A stretch of DNA of 41,681 nucleotides from IMG/VR virus record IMGVR_UViG_3300022839_000032, positions 1-41,681 of that record; one strand, written 5' to 3'. A model generated the notes under the pieces. It did no database searches. It saw only the letters and a program-made list of their open reading frames with translations, and was not told where the DNA came from. The stretch comes from a virus. Below are positions 1 to 7,830 of this stretch, in pieces. The translations under genes were made by a program, and so were the position numbers. How positions within the stretch are numbered: the stretch's first letter is position 1; each line of letters begins with the position of its first letter.

Positions 1-99
1 AATGAGCTTGCTGGTATGGATGTTGAATGGAAATCAGTTGCCAAAGAGATCAACAAAAGAGCGGTAGCTTGGTTTAACATAAAGAATAAAATTCAATGA
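1..99 (+). CDS. 3' end of an upstream gene (partial), unknown function
   Basis: An open frame runs from the first base to a TGA at 97-99 and encodes the last 32 residues of a protein that begins outside the window. The tail is basic and amphipathic (ending FNIKNKIQ). The next gene starts at an ATG overlapping this stop in an ATGA arrangement, which suggests translational coupling. No family can be recognised from so short a tail. Confidence 0.6.
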   Translation, partial: NELAGMDVEWKSVAKEINKRAVAWFNIKNKIQ

Positions 100-347
100 A
101 TGAAATGGAATCACTAAAAAAAGAAAATGCAAGTCTATTAAAGGCTCTTGAAATCTATCAAAGAGAGCGTGATAGATTTCGACATGCCCACCCAGAAATC
201 AGTGGTTCTTTTTATTTGGCAGGTCGTCATGGAAAAACTGACGAAAACTTTCTTCCCGAATATATTGAGATTTCGCCTGCATATGGTTGTGGATGGGTCC
301 AGATATATGAAAAAACAGAAAAAACAATATCTTATGAAGGCAGTTAA
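96..347 (+). CDS. small conserved phage protein, unknown function
   Basis: This 83-residue protein has a charged, helical N-terminus (about residues 1-30, MESLKKENASLL) that could form a short coiled coil. A C-terminal half follows with Gly/Tyr/Trp-rich strands (AGRHGKTDENFLPEYIEIS, then GCGWVQIY). The start overlaps the stop of the preceding gene (ATGA). The overlapping frame from 148 lacks a ribosome site and is a shadow. I do not recognise a function; the context is a run of small early-type phage genes. Confidence 0.6.
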   Translation: MNEMESLKKENASLLKALEIYQRERDRFRHAHPEISGSFYLAGRHGKTDENFLPEYIEISPAYGCGWVQIYEKTEKTISYEGS

Positions 348-374
348 TTTAAAATAAAGATAGGAAATCTTAAA

Positions 375-530
375 ATGACTACAGCTAAACAGTATGCCAA
401 GTGGTGTATGATGCTACTTGAAGGTGAAAGTGATGAATACTTGATATTGGATATGTACAAAGCCATGTATCAAGATGGATTTGTTGATGATAAGGATGAA
501 TGGTATGAGGATGAAGAAGAAAATGTTTGA
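375..530 (+). CDS. tiny acidic protein, paralogue of the one at 6581-6742
   Basis: An ATG at 375 preceded by AGGAAA opens a 51-residue frame ending at TGA 528-530. The protein begins MTTAKQYAKW and ends in an acidic tail (EWYEDEEENV). The N-terminal two thirds match the product at 6581-6742: K-Q-Y-A-x-W, then L-x-E-G-E-x-D, then D-G-(F/Y)-V-D. The shared pattern in two separate loci supports both as real genes. The function is unknown; small acidic phage proteins often bind host proteins, but that is only a possibility here. Confidence 0.65.
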   Translation: MTTAKQYAKWCMMLLEGESDEYLILDMYKAMYQDGFVDDKDEWYEDEEENV

Positions 531-705
531 TATTTGGTTGGGAGCTTTTGTTTCTTCTATTTTTACCGTCGGGTTAATTATGGTTGTGTATGTCGCGCCA
601 CATACAACCGACAATAAAACTTGGCAAGGATTTGCTATTGAGCGTGGATATGGGCTGTACTGCCCAAACACCGGAAACTTTGCATGGATAGATGAATGTG
701 ATTGA
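511..705 (+). CDS. small single-span membrane protein
   Basis: The likely start is ATG 511 (MKKKMFDIW) or ATG 523; the frame also opens upstream at 475, but the GAGG at 507-510 argues for one of the internal starts. After a short basic N-terminus comes one hydrophobic segment (about residues 7-28, GAFVSSIFTVGLIMVVYVA). A C-terminal domain of about 35 residues follows (ERGYGLYCPNTGNFAW), giving an N-in, C-out pattern. Proteins of this layout are common in tailed phages but have no established function. It overlaps the end of the preceding tiny ORF. Confidence 0.6.
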   Translation: MKKKMFDIWLGAFVSSIFTVGLIMVVYVAPHTTDNKTWQGFAIERGYGLYCPNTGNFAWIDECD

Positions 706-757
706 CATTTGTGGTTATATGTGTTAATTGTAGTTTGTAACAATATAGGATGATGAG

Positions 758-2086
758 ATGATTTACGATATTATTGAAGAAATGTGTGCAAATAATAGTG
801 CAAATTATAAGATGGATGTATTGAAAAAGCATCAATCAAATACCCTACTTCAAAGAGTGCTTAAAATGACCTACGACAAAGTGGTGTATAATTATTATAT
901 GTCACTAAATCACTGGCATAAAAATGGGATTGTTTTTGAATCAGTACAATCTTCACATATTTCCTTTGAGCAAGGTCTCGACTTTATGGAAAATACATTA
1001 GCATCACGCAAACTTACTGGACATGCTGCAATTGATGCGATGAATGAAATTTTGAAATCCACTACAGACAAAGACCGCGATGTTTTGATGAAAATCTTGA
1101 ATCGTGACTTGAGAATCAACTGTGGTCGCACACAAATCAATAAGGTATTTTCGGGACTTATTACCAAGCCTTGCTATATGCGGTGCGGTGTTTTCAACGG
1201 AAAGTCAAAAAAGGATATTAATTTTCCTGCGATTGTCCAGTTGAAGGCTGATGGCACTTATCGTGAAATGCAAGTATTTGATGGTAAAGTTGAATTGTTT
1301 TCGCGCACAGGCGAGCAATATTTTTATGAGTTTGAAAATAATTTTAGTGATCTGCCTAACGGTCATTACACAGGTGAAATGATTGTAGAAGATGCTGAGA
1401 ATCGTGCTATTAGTAATGGTATGCTAAATTCAGATACGCCTCCTACAGATAAGATTATTTTTCACGTGTGGGATTATATCACACCAGATGAATACAAAAA
1501 CGCAATCACAAAAGTAAAAAACAAGATCCCATATTTTATGCGGTTGGTTCAACTGCGTGAAATCGTAAATGCGAAAAATGACCGTCAGCTTCAAGTAATC
1601 GAAACCTACGAAGTTTCAAACGTCAAAGAAGCTTTGGATTACGTTAGTATGTGGCTAAATGCTGGTCTAGAGGGCGGCGTTTTGAAAGATACTAATGGCC
1701 TATATAAAGATGGCACAAGTAAGGAGCAATTAAAGCTGAAACTTGAAATGGTAATTGATTTGCGGGTTAAAGGGTTCAAAGAAGGTAAAATCGGAACTAA
1801 ACGTGAAAACACTTTTGGCGCAATTGAATTTGAGTCAGATGATGGTAAAATTAAGGGCTTTACTTCTGGGTTCTCTGATGATATGCTTAATAAAATCAAT
1901 TCGAACCGTGATGCTTATATTGGTAAAATCATGGCAGTCAGCTGCAATGATATTACAAAAGGCAGAAACAATGAGCATTATGCACTGTCGCATCCACGTT
2001 ACGATGAGTTTCGTGATGATAAAGATGAAACGGATACTTTGGAACGCGCACTAGAAATCAAGAACATGGTAATGGAGTTCAAATGA
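758..2086 (+). CDS. 30: ATP-dependent DNA ligase (T4 gp30-like)
   Basis: This 442-residue protein has the ordered motifs of covalent nucleotidyltransferases. Motif I is LKADGTYR near residues 162-169, with the adenylated lysine at about 163. A motif III-like FSRTGEQYFYEF follows, then FHVWDYI (IIIa), LEGGVLKD (IV) and KLKLEM (V). It would seal nicks in phage DNA, joining Okazaki fragments and closing repair gaps in the cytoplasm. T4 ligase is 487 residues, so this is a slightly compact relative. The C-terminal OB-fold region (about 340-420) is present. The next ORF starts in an ATGA overlap with its stop. Identification by motif is strong. Confidence 0.95.
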   Translation: MIYDIIEEMCANNSANYKMDVLKKHQSNTLLQRVLKMTYDKVVYNYYMSLNHWHKNGIVFESVQSSHISFEQGLDFMENTLASRKLTGHAAIDAMNEILKSTTDKDRDVLMKILNRDLRINCGRTQINKVFSGLITKPCYMRCGVFNGKSKKDINFPAIVQLKADGTYREMQVFDGKVELFSRTGEQYFYEFENNFSDLPNGHYTGEMIVEDAENRAISNGMLNSDTPPTDKIIFHVWDYITPDEYKNAITKVKNKIPYFMRLVQLREIVNAKNDRQLQVIETYEVSNVKEALDYVSMWLNAGLEGGVLKDTNGLYKDGTSKEQLKLKLEMVIDLRVKGFKEGKIGTKRENTFGAIEFESDDGKIKGFTSGFSDDMLNKINSNRDAYIGKIMAVSCNDITKGRNNEHYALSHPRYDEFRDDKDETDTLERALEIKNMVMEFK

Positions 2087-2379
2087 AGGAATCTACAGAC
2101 TTGTCTTTAGTTTATATGAAGCAAGCAGATGTTATGAAATCAACTGGGCATTGTAACATTATTTTGAACAAATGGTTTGCCGTACATCCTGATACAGGTG
2201 ATTTGATGTTTTGGCAACCAATCAAAAAACGACAAGGTAAATTGTTGGGTGCTGCGCCGCAGTGCAACTCTTCTAGATTTACAGCTGAAATGATATATAA
2301 GAAAATATACCCTTGGGCTTCAATTGCGTTTTTTGAGCGTGTTGCATTTCCAATTTTAGCAGAGGATTACTTGCAATGA
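2083..2379 (+). CDS. hypothetical phage protein
   Basis: This 98-residue protein starts in an ATGA overlap with the ligase stop, so it is probably co-translated with it. It is rich in aromatic residues and has a central NKWFAVHPDTGDLMFWQP region resembling a small beta-sheet fold. No catalytic motif or membrane segment is visible. Its stop overlaps the following HAD gene start, so it sits in a tightly packed operon. The function is not recognised. Confidence 0.65.
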   Translation: MKESTDLSLVYMKQADVMKSTGHCNIILNKWFAVHPDTGDLMFWQPIKKRQGKLLGAAPQCNSSRFTAEMIYKKIYPWASIAFFERVAFPILAEDYLQ

Positions 2380-2909
2380 AAATCTTGTTTCTTGATTGTG
2401 ATGGAGTACTTAATGACAGTAACGATATGATGGTGACAGGTGATATTCGGCCATACTATGTGCTAAATTACAAAAAAATCGGTCATCTTCATCATATTAT
2501 CTCAAAAACCGATTGCAAAATTGTGGTATCATCTTCTTGGCGTATCATGAAAGACGGCATAGAAACATTAATTCGTCATGACATTCCAGTATTTGACAAA
2601 ACAGATTCTTTGTCTGGGCCGCGAGGAAACGAAATTCAAGCATGGTTGGATTGTCATCCCGATGTCACAAATTATACAATTTTAGATGATGATAGCGACA
2701 TGCTAATTCATCAACGACCACATTTTGTACAGACAGATTCTTCGGTAGGACTGAATGAAGTCTTAGCTTATCGCGCAATCCAGCGTCTCAATTTACCGAT
2801 CACACCTTCATTTGATCAATTGTTAGATTCTGTTAACGGCGATGCTAAAACAATCAAGACAATTCGTGATTTGTTAAATAAAACTTATCAAGATAAAAGG
2901 AGCACATGA
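2376..2909 (+). CDS. HAD-superfamily phosphatase-like protein
   Basis: The 177-residue protein opens with MKILFLDCDGVLND, the HAD motif I (DxDGV) with nucleophile D7 and acid/base D9. Motif II is VVSSSWR near residue 53, and a motif III/IV-like ILDDDSDM lies near residue 103. The SSSWR signature and the lack of an obvious cap resemble the HAD domain associated with Swiss-Army-knife RNA-repair proteins. Hydrolysis of a phosphorylated nucleotide or nucleic-acid end is the likely chemistry; the substrate is unknown. It sits two genes after DNA ligase, so end-healing is possible but inferred. It is one of three HAD genes in the window. Confidence 0.8.
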   Translation: MKILFLDCDGVLNDSNDMMVTGDIRPYYVLNYKKIGHLHHIISKTDCKIVVSSSWRIMKDGIETLIRHDIPVFDKTDSLSGPRGNEIQAWLDCHPDVTNYTILDDDSDMLIHQRPHFVQTDSSVGLNEVLAYRAIQRLNLPITPSFDQLLDSVNGDAKTIKTIRDLLNKTYQDKRST

Positions 2910-2910
2910 T

Positions 2911-3153
2911 ATGAAAAAAGAATTGCCTACACTGCCAGTCGTCGTTCTTGGTGCACAATACCCACAGTATTTAATAGATAATACGATGGAAAAAGTCACA
3001 AAAACTTCACCAGAAGAATACATGAAAGCCATTAAAGAATTGGGGCTTGAAATAAAAAGATACAAAGAATGCCTTGAGTTTAAGGGATTTAAGTTGTGTG
3101 GTGATGTTACAAGCACTGGATTATATGCAAAAAAAGAAGTATTTGTACAATGA
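2911..3153 (+). CDS. small hypothetical protein
   Basis: This 80-residue protein follows AAAAGGAG with good spacing and begins MKKELPTLPVVVLG. A helical middle (EEYMKAIKELGLEIKRYKECLEF) is followed by a short C-terminal sheet (GFKLCGDVTSTG). No motif is recognised. It starts one base after the HAD gene stop and overlaps the next start (ATGA). Confidence 0.6.
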   Translation: MKKELPTLPVVVLGAQYPQYLIDNTMEKVTKTSPEEYMKAIKELGLEIKRYKECLEFKGFKLCGDVTSTGLYAKKEVFVQ

Positions 3154-3668
3154 AGCCAATGCCCACAACATCTAAACTTGCAAAATTTGTAATGAGACTA
3201 ATGGGTTATTTTCCATTAGTTTCTGTAAAGACAAAGATCCTACTTGAATCAAAAGTGTATGATTTGAATATGAAACTTCAAGGTGAATCAGACCGAAACC
3301 GCAGTCTACAAAAAGACTATTTGAAATTGATTGGCAATATTTCAATTGGAAGTGCGCGCATGAAGGTAGACATAAATGAAAATAACATAGATACAATGGC
3401 AAAATACGTTAGGTTCACCGCAAATATAGAGCCTGTCAGTTATCATTTTATGATCCCAGAAAATGAGACAAGAATTAATATTGCGGACGAAACACATTAT
3501 ATGATACGAAAAGTCGCATATGAAATTTCAAAAAATATTGCAGACCAATACGAAGAAAATATATATCAACTTGCTACCGAAAAGTTTAACGTATTAGCCG
3601 AAAGTCCTTTAAGAAGTAGCCAAACATATTTCATAAACGAACTATGTACTAGAAAACATGAATGTTAA
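3150..3668 (+). CDS. hypothetical protein, 172 residues
   Basis: The start overlaps the preceding stop (ATGA). The first 60 residues are basic and helical, with possible short coiled-coil character (NMKLQGESDRNRSLQKDYLK). The remainder mixes strands and helices and is rich in Glu/Asn. No enzyme motif, signal peptide or convincing transmembrane helix is seen. The function is unknown. Confidence 0.6.
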   Translation: MKPMPTTSKLAKFVMRLMGYFPLVSVKTKILLESKVYDLNMKLQGESDRNRSLQKDYLKLIGNISIGSARMKVDINENNIDTMAKYVRFTANIEPVSYHFMIPENETRINIADETHYMIRKVAYEISKNIADQYEENIYQLATEKFNVLAESPLRSSQTYFINELCTRKHEC

Positions 3669-3679
3669 GGAGTGTAATA

Positions 3680-3841
3680 ATGGAATATGAAGATAAAAAT
3701 TTTCTACCAGAACCCAATAAAAATACGTTTTCGATAACTTGCGGAAAATGTAAAACGAAATTTGAAAAAGTTACGAGTTATTATTGCATACATAGTGATT
3801 GTCCCACGTTTACAAAATATGTTTTTAAATATGCAAAATGA
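3680..3841 (+). CDS. tiny zinc-ribbon-like protein
   Basis: An ATG at 3680 with TAAGGAG seven to thirteen bases upstream opens a 53-residue frame ending at 3841. It contains CGKCKTKF, then CIHSDC, so two Cys pairs plus a His form a plausible zinc-binding ribbon. The frame is easy to miss because of its length. Its final codons overlap the start of the next gene. Nucleic-acid or protein binding is possible, but nothing shows which. Confidence 0.6.
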   Translation: MEYEDKNFLPEPNKNTFSITCGKCKTKFEKVTSYYCIHSDCPTFTKYVFKYAK

Positions 3842-4166
3842 CCTTAGGGAGGCAGTTGAAGACTACAAAAAAGATTTTCAATCTGCACTTTGGAATTATG
3901 GACATGTAATTGAAGGGTGCTTGGATGAAATAGAGCAATTGGAAAAGTCTTGCTCTGGATGGGCAAACGTGTCACAGACAAATTTTCAACTTGCTAAAAG
4001 ATATGAAGAAACACTTGATAAGATCGCAAAGCCTAGATTTGGATTGCAAAGCATACAAGAAAAACATGAAAATGATACGTTGGAATACTACAAAGAGATT
4101 TCTGAATATTACCGCGTTATGGCAAATGATATGCAGAAATTAGCAAGAGAGGATATATATACATGA
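3831..4166 (+). CDS. coiled-coil hypothetical protein
   Basis: I place the start at ATG 3831 (MQNDLREAVEDYKKDF), which overlaps the end of the zinc-ribbon ORF. A longer frame opens at 3762, but it would read a hydrophobic stretch that is out-of-frame translation of that ORF. The 111-residue product is almost entirely helical and charged, with heptad-like spacing (LDEIEQLEKSC, later EYYKEISEYYRVMANDMQKL). Its function is not recognised. The stop overlaps the next start (ATGA). Confidence 0.6.
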   Translation: MQNDLREAVEDYKKDFQSALWNYGHVIEGCLDEIEQLEKSCSGWANVSQTNFQLAKRYEETLDKIAKPRFGLQSIQEKHENDTLEYYKEISEYYRVMANDMQKLAREDIYT

Positions 4167-4735
4167 AAATTAACTGGAACCAAAACCCATTATACTCTAC
4201 TATAGATGTAGACGATAAAGATAGACATATGATTTTATTGTCTTTACAAACGGATAAATATTCTGAATTGTTGTGTGATATTGATATGTACATCGAAACC
4301 TCCACCAAAAACACAACGCCTATTGACATGAAATACATAACCAACAAAATTTCTGGTTGGAGTGCAATTTGTGATATGGAAGTTGATGATGCTGAAGTAG
4401 AAAGATGTGTTTCTTTCCTACAAGTATCACACGGTGGAGATTGTACCTGTTGGCCTGCATCATGCATGAAATGTTATGCTGAGTCAATGTTAGGCGTCAA
4501 TACACTTGAAGGCTTGGGTAAGCACCCTGCAAATAAAATTATGGGCGCTTTTAGCAACGCTAATACAATATCTGACGCAATCAAAATTCTTGAAACAGAG
4601 CAGAGTTATACTAAGACCGCTCTTTGGGATATGTTCACACAAGAAGAATATGAAAAACACATCCCTAGATGGAAAAATGAAAAGGAAATAGCAGCTATTT
4701 GGTTAACCAAATACAAAGAAACGCACGGATTTTGA
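4163..4735 (+). CDS. conserved phage protein with Cys cluster
   Basis: This 190-residue protein has an N-terminal charged region with helices and a dense cysteine cluster around residues 94-106 (CTCWPASCMKCYAE) that looks metal-binding. GLGKHPANKIMGAF and a Trp-rich C-terminus (HIPRWKNEKEIAAIW) follow. From memory this pattern recurs in hypothetical proteins of tailed phages without an assigned function. It is the last gene before a consensus promoter whose -35 overlaps its stop region, so it probably ends a transcription unit. Confidence 0.65.
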   Translation: MKINWNQNPLYSTIDVDDKDRHMILLSLQTDKYSELLCDIDMYIETSTKNTTPIDMKYITNKISGWSAICDMEVDDAEVERCVSFLQVSHGGDCTCWPASCMKCYAESMLGVNTLEGLGKHPANKIMGAFSNANTISDAIKILETEQSYTKTALWDMFTQEEYEKHIPRWKNEKEIAAIWLTKYKETHGF

Positions 4736-4764
4736 TTGACAACAAATCGATTATGATCTATAAC
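4736..4764 (+). promoter_or_regulatory. sigma-70-type promoter
   Basis: TTGACA at 4736-4741 and TATAAC at 4759-4764 are separated by 17 bases. It lies between the Cys-cluster gene and the 4794 gene and would drive the latter and those after it by host RNA polymerase. Confidence 0.75.
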
Positions 4765-4793
4765 AATAGAAGGAAAACAAAAGGAATCCTGTT

Positions 4794-5105
4794 ATGAGCG
4801 CTTCAAAAATTATCGCACAAAAGATTGTCGACACTGCGGCCAAATACGGATGGGAAGTCATTGTTCGTGGTTCTATCTTGACCATCACAAAAACCGGAAT
4901 TGATTCTAAAGATGCTTTTGTTCGTGCTGACATGGAATACTATAGCGTACTTGGAATCTTGCCTTCTACCAGCCCAGGTAGCATTTGGGGCACTGATGGA
5001 GGTGGCATTGGTGCGCTTACAGCAATGAAAAGCGGCGTGTTTACAATGAATAAAAGTGGTGGTTCTACCCGTGTGTTGAACGCACTGAAGAAGATTGTTG
5101 CTTGA
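4794..5105 (+). CDS. hypothetical Gly-rich small protein
   Basis: This 103-residue protein has a strong ribosome site within AACAAAAGGAATCCTG. The N-terminal half is alpha/beta (KIIAQKIVDTAAKYGWEVIVRGSILTITK), like a small DNA- or ligand-binding domain. The centre is glycine-rich (SIWGTDGGGIGALTA), and the C-terminus (STRVLNALKKI) is basic. It is first in a transcription unit behind a consensus promoter. The function is not recognised. Confidence 0.65.
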   Translation: MSASKIIAQKIVDTAAKYGWEVIVRGSILTITKTGIDSKDAFVRADMEYYSVLGILPSTSPGSIWGTDGGGIGALTAMKSGVFTMNKSGGSTRVLNALKKIVA

Positions 5106-5157
5106 CACCGACAAAAAAACATTCTATTGTGATTATGGAAACAAAAGGAATCCTGAC

Positions 5158-5361
5158 ATGACATATGACATTTACGCAATGTATCCAGAAGCCTCTTATC
5201 TTGTATGTTCCAGTAATAATTCTTCGCATGGTGAAGCAATGGCTGATAAAATTTTGAATACATTAAATGAAAAACCTTTGGGTGTTGCGACACTGACTCG
5301 GGGCTTGCATAACATCAAAGGTAAAGTTCTGCAAGTATCGGATATTATGAACAAAAAATAA
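5158..5361 (+). CDS. small hypothetical protein
   Basis: The start is set at ATG 5158 (MTYDIYAMYPEAS), preceded by ACAAAAGGAATCCTG, the same leader as the 4794 gene. A longer frame from 5095 would overlap that gene and lacks such a site. The 67-residue product is alpha/beta with no visible motif. The function is unknown. Confidence 0.6.
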   Translation: MTYDIYAMYPEASYLVCSSNNSSHGEAMADKILNTLNEKPLGVATLTRGLHNIKGKVLQVSDIMNKK

Positions 5362-5383
5362 TTTAGAATGGGGATATTTAAAT

Positions 5384-6565
5384 ATGAGTAGACTACCAAA
5401 AAATCCAGACCCCTTTGATTTAAGGGGCTGTTACATTGCAGGTGGCACAATTTTGTCATTGGCGACAAAATCAGATATTAATGACTACGACGTTTATCCA
5501 AAAAATGCCGAGGGTTTTAGTAATGCTATTGATAAACTATTGGATAGTGGTTGTTTTGTCGTAAATGTATCTGACAGAGCAATTACATTTAAGTGCAACA
5601 CCGAAAAAAATAGCAAAGGCGAACGGGCAATCATACAGGTTATGACGTATGATTACTTCGATACCGCAGAAAAGATTTTTGATAATTTTGACTTTACTGT
5701 TTGTATGGGCGCGTTTGATTGCGACACGAGCAGCTATACTCTACATCAAGATTTCTATCCAGATATTGCAACAAAGACACTTCGTTTTAACCACAAAACA
5801 AAATATCCTTTGAATAGTCTTCTGCGCGTGAGTAAGTATAACCACAAGGGATTCTTCATGAGCAAGCCTGAATATGTCAAGATGGCACTTGCTATTGCAA
5901 AAGAAGGTATGCCCTCATCTTGGGAAGAGCTCGAAGATCAGATTGGCGGCAGTTATGGTCGTGAAATTGGATTGACCCGTGATGGTTTAGAATATAGTTT
6001 TGAAAATATGATTATGGTTCTTAGCGATATGGTATTTGACTTTGAAAATTATATCAATGCTGAAGACAAAGAATACGACAAACTCAGCGCAGATGATATT
6101 ATCAATTTTTACGACAAAACCAAAAAAGTAAGATTTTTCGAAATTGAACAGAAAGAAGATTACTTGAATGTTCGGAAAAAGCTACGATATACATTAGATG
6201 AAAACAACTGTGTACTAGGCGAAATGGATGGTAGGCTAATAAAAGAGTTTGGGATGCCAACGCACTTTGTAGATGTTTCAACTGAAAGGCTGTGCGCTTT
6301 CATCATATTGAAAGATAATGAGCAAAGTATTCTAAGAACAAATGACTATAAAAGTCCCGATTATGCTATCGGACATGAGACAATATTCTCAACTAACTTG
6401 CAAAAAACACAAATAACGGCAAACAGAAATGCAACTATACAAAAAAGCAGAGTCTTTGTAGCATCTTTTAATGCATATGATGTGGTCAGAGTATATGACA
6501 ATATAGTAAATGTCTCAAAAGTAAAAGTCGATACTGAAGTCGTCACCCCAACTGATAATAAATAA
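5384..6565 (+). CDS. nucleotidyltransferase-fold phage protein (predicted)
   Basis: This 393-residue protein has, near residues 18-38, a GG-containing helix start (AGGTILSLATKSDINDYDVYP). It fits the G-[GS]...DxD signature of the polymerase-beta/tRNA-nucleotidyltransferase superfamily, with DYDVY as the metal-binding acid pair. A later DFDFTVCMGAFD (about residues 103-114) could supply the third acid. The rest of the protein is mixed alpha/beta with no recognised domain. Similar GG/DxD proteins are common in large phages, and their substrates are unknown. Transfer of a nucleotide to RNA or protein is the family-level expectation only. Confidence 0.6.
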   Translation: MSRLPKNPDPFDLRGCYIAGGTILSLATKSDINDYDVYPKNAEGFSNAIDKLLDSGCFVVNVSDRAITFKCNTEKNSKGERAIIQVMTYDYFDTAEKIFDNFDFTVCMGAFDCDTSSYTLHQDFYPDIATKTLRFNHKTKYPLNSLLRVSKYNHKGFFMSKPEYVKMALAIAKEGMPSSWEELEDQIGGSYGREIGLTRDGLEYSFENMIMVLSDMVFDFENYINAEDKEYDKLSADDIINFYDKTKKVRFFEIEQKEDYLNVRKKLRYTLDENNCVLGEMDGRLIKEFGMPTHFVDVSTERLCAFIILKDNEQSILRTNDYKSPDYAIGHETIFSTNLQKTQITANRNATIQKSRVFVASFNAYDVVRVYDNIVNVSKVKVDTEVVTPTDNK

Positions 6566-6580
6566 AGGAACCCTACAAAA

Positions 6581-6742
6581 ATGGCAACTAAGCAGCAATA
6601 CGCAACATGGGCATTGAAACTATCAGAAGGTGAGGATGATTTTGTCGATGATCTATATGAATCTTTAATCGAAGATGGATATGTTGATTATCGTAATAAG
6701 TTGATCGTAACAGATCAAGATGATGATGATATGGAAGATTGA
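6581..6742 (+). CDS. tiny acidic protein, paralogue of 375-530
   Basis: An ATG at 6581 preceded by AAAGGAACC opens a 53-residue frame to TGA 6740-6742. It begins MATKQQYATWALKLSEGEDD and ends in an Asp-rich tail (DQDDDDMED). The match to the 375-530 product in sequence, length and acidic tail indicates gene duplication or shared ancestry. The next gene begins with TTG overlapping its stop. The function is unknown. Confidence 0.65.
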   Translation: MATKQQYATWALKLSEGEDDFVDDLYESLIEDGYVDYRNKLIVTDQDDDDMED

Positions 6743-6930
6743 AATTGTCACATGACTTTGAAATTGGAAGTTATGAGTATATCGGAAGTAGCATAGGAAA
6801 CGCATATTTTAGTGGCGTTTCCTATGCGCAATTATGGGATTGTATACTTATGGCACAAAACCGCGAAGAATTAGATGCCGCAGTTGATATCACCATAAAA
6901 ATGAACAATATATGTGGGAAGACAAAATGA
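6739..6930 (+). CDS. small hypothetical protein, TTG start
   Basis: The frame starts at TTG 6739, overlapping the preceding stop, with GGAAG just upstream, and encodes 63 residues. The C-terminal half is helical and acidic (ILMAQNREELDAAVDITIKM). The stop overlaps the next start (ATGA). No function is recognised. The unusual start codon suggests dependence on coupled translation. Confidence 0.5.
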   Translation: MKLSHDFEIGSYEYIGSSIGNAYFSGVSYAQLWDCILMAQNREELDAAVDITIKMNNICGKTK

Positions 6931-7352
6931 TAGAATTTTACCAAAAAAATATAAAAAATGAACCTTGGCTGTTTACACAAGAGCAAGTCGCCACAATCGA
7001 AAAAACAAAAAAAGCAAAATATGTATGTGACACCGAACAAAAAAATAACACAGTGGCAGTATTCTATGGGGAATCAGCACACCCCGTTTCTGGGAGTCGT
7101 TACTTCGCACTATATTATACACAGATAGATGGGAATTTAATGATAACAGATGGTTCTTTCATAGAATCACAAGAAATTGCTGGCGTAGTTGCTGACAATG
7201 GTGACATCATTTATTCGAGATTTCGCCATGATTATAGGGAAAGTAAAGATGGTAGTGTGATGGTAGACGGCGGAAGGAGCTACTTGAGGACAAATACCAA
7301 AAACACAATTAGGCTATACGTGAAAGATGGCCTCTTGACATATGATGAATAA
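6927..7352 (+). CDS. hypothetical phage protein
   Basis: I choose ATG 6927 (MIEFYQKNIK), in ATGA overlap with the previous stop and with GGGAAG upstream; the frame also has an in-frame ATG at 6912. The 141-residue product is mostly beta-strand-like, with YFALYYTQIDGNLMITDGSF and a C-terminal TIRLYVKDGLLTY. No catalytic motif or membrane segment is seen. The function is unknown. Confidence 0.6.
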   Translation: MIEFYQKNIKNEPWLFTQEQVATIEKTKKAKYVCDTEQKNNTVAVFYGESAHPVSGSRYFALYYTQIDGNLMITDGSFIESQEIAGVVADNGDIIYSRFRHDYRESKDGSVMVDGGRSYLRTNTKNTIRLYVKDGLLTYDE

Positions 7353-7394
7353 AAGGGTATGTTAAATAATAAATAAAATAACAAAGTAAGAAAA

Positions 7395-7706
7395 ATGTCA
7401 AAAAAAAGATTCGACATGATCGCAATTATATATGATAAACGCGGTCGTGTAATTTCGGTTGGAAAAAATTCTTATTTCAAAACCCACCCATTGCAACACA
7501 AACACTCTAATATTGTAGGACTACCAGATAAGCAATTCCTACATGCTGAAATACATGCTATCAGTCTATGTCGAAATATAAAAAAAGCACATAAAATTGT
7601 TGTTATGCGCTTTGATACACAAGGCAACCCTAAAAATGCTAAACCATGTCCGGTATGTCAAAATGCCATTGAATCTGTCGGAATTAAAATAATAGAGCAC
7701 ACCTAA
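7395..7706 (+). CDS. cytidine/dCMP deaminase-fold protein
   Basis: This 103-residue protein contains HAEIHAI (residues 51-57) and PCPVC (residues 86-90). These are the zinc-binding HxE and PCxxC motifs of the cytidine deaminase superfamily in the right order and spacing. It is shorter than T4 dCMP deaminase (193 residues) and lacks its extra zinc domain. Hydrolytic deamination of a cytosine-type substrate is the family expectation; a role in the dNTP pool or in base modification is inferred. It lies in the rightward small-gene region near glutaredoxin. Confidence 0.8.
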   Translation: MSKKRFDMIAIIYDKRGRVISVGKNSYFKTHPLQHKHSNIVGLPDKQFLHAEIHAISLCRNIKKAHKIVVMRFDTQGNPKNAKPCPVCQNAIESVGIKIIEHT

Positions 7707-7718
7707 AAGGAAAAAATA

Positions 7719-7802
7719 ATGTTCAAACTATACATGATATTTGTCAATATCTGCCCATCACACATCGCATCATCTATATTTTTCGCAACTCATATTTTAT
7801 AA
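7719..7802 (+). CDS. possible 27-residue hydrophobic peptide
   Basis: ATG 7719 preceded by AAAAGGAAAAAATA opens a short frame ending at TAA 7800-7802. The product is hydrophobic (MFKLYMIFVNIC, then IASSIFFATHIL) and could insert in a membrane. Support is only the ribosome site and composition. Its end overlaps a late-type promoter motif. Confidence 0.35.
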   Translation: MFKLYMIFVNICPSHIASSIFFATHIL

Positions 7803-7805
7803 ATA
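7798..7805 (+). promoter_or_regulatory. T4-type late promoter TATAAATA (plus strand)
   Basis: An exact TATAAATA lies 26 bases upstream of ATG 7831. The same octamer precedes most leftward structural genes in this window, so this may provide late expression of the small membrane protein and glutaredoxin. Confidence 0.55.
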
Positions 7806-7830
7806 TACCCATATAGGGGGAGATAAATAT

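Noticed and set aside
702-730. TTGACA before the DNA ligase gene as a promoter
   Set aside because: No acceptable -10 hexamer lies 16-18 bases downstream (only TAATTG), so it was not listed despite the perfect -35.
414-835. Minus-strand ORFs opposite the first small genes
   Set aside because: They overlap well-supported plus-strand frames, lack ribosome sites and read as A/T-biased shadows.
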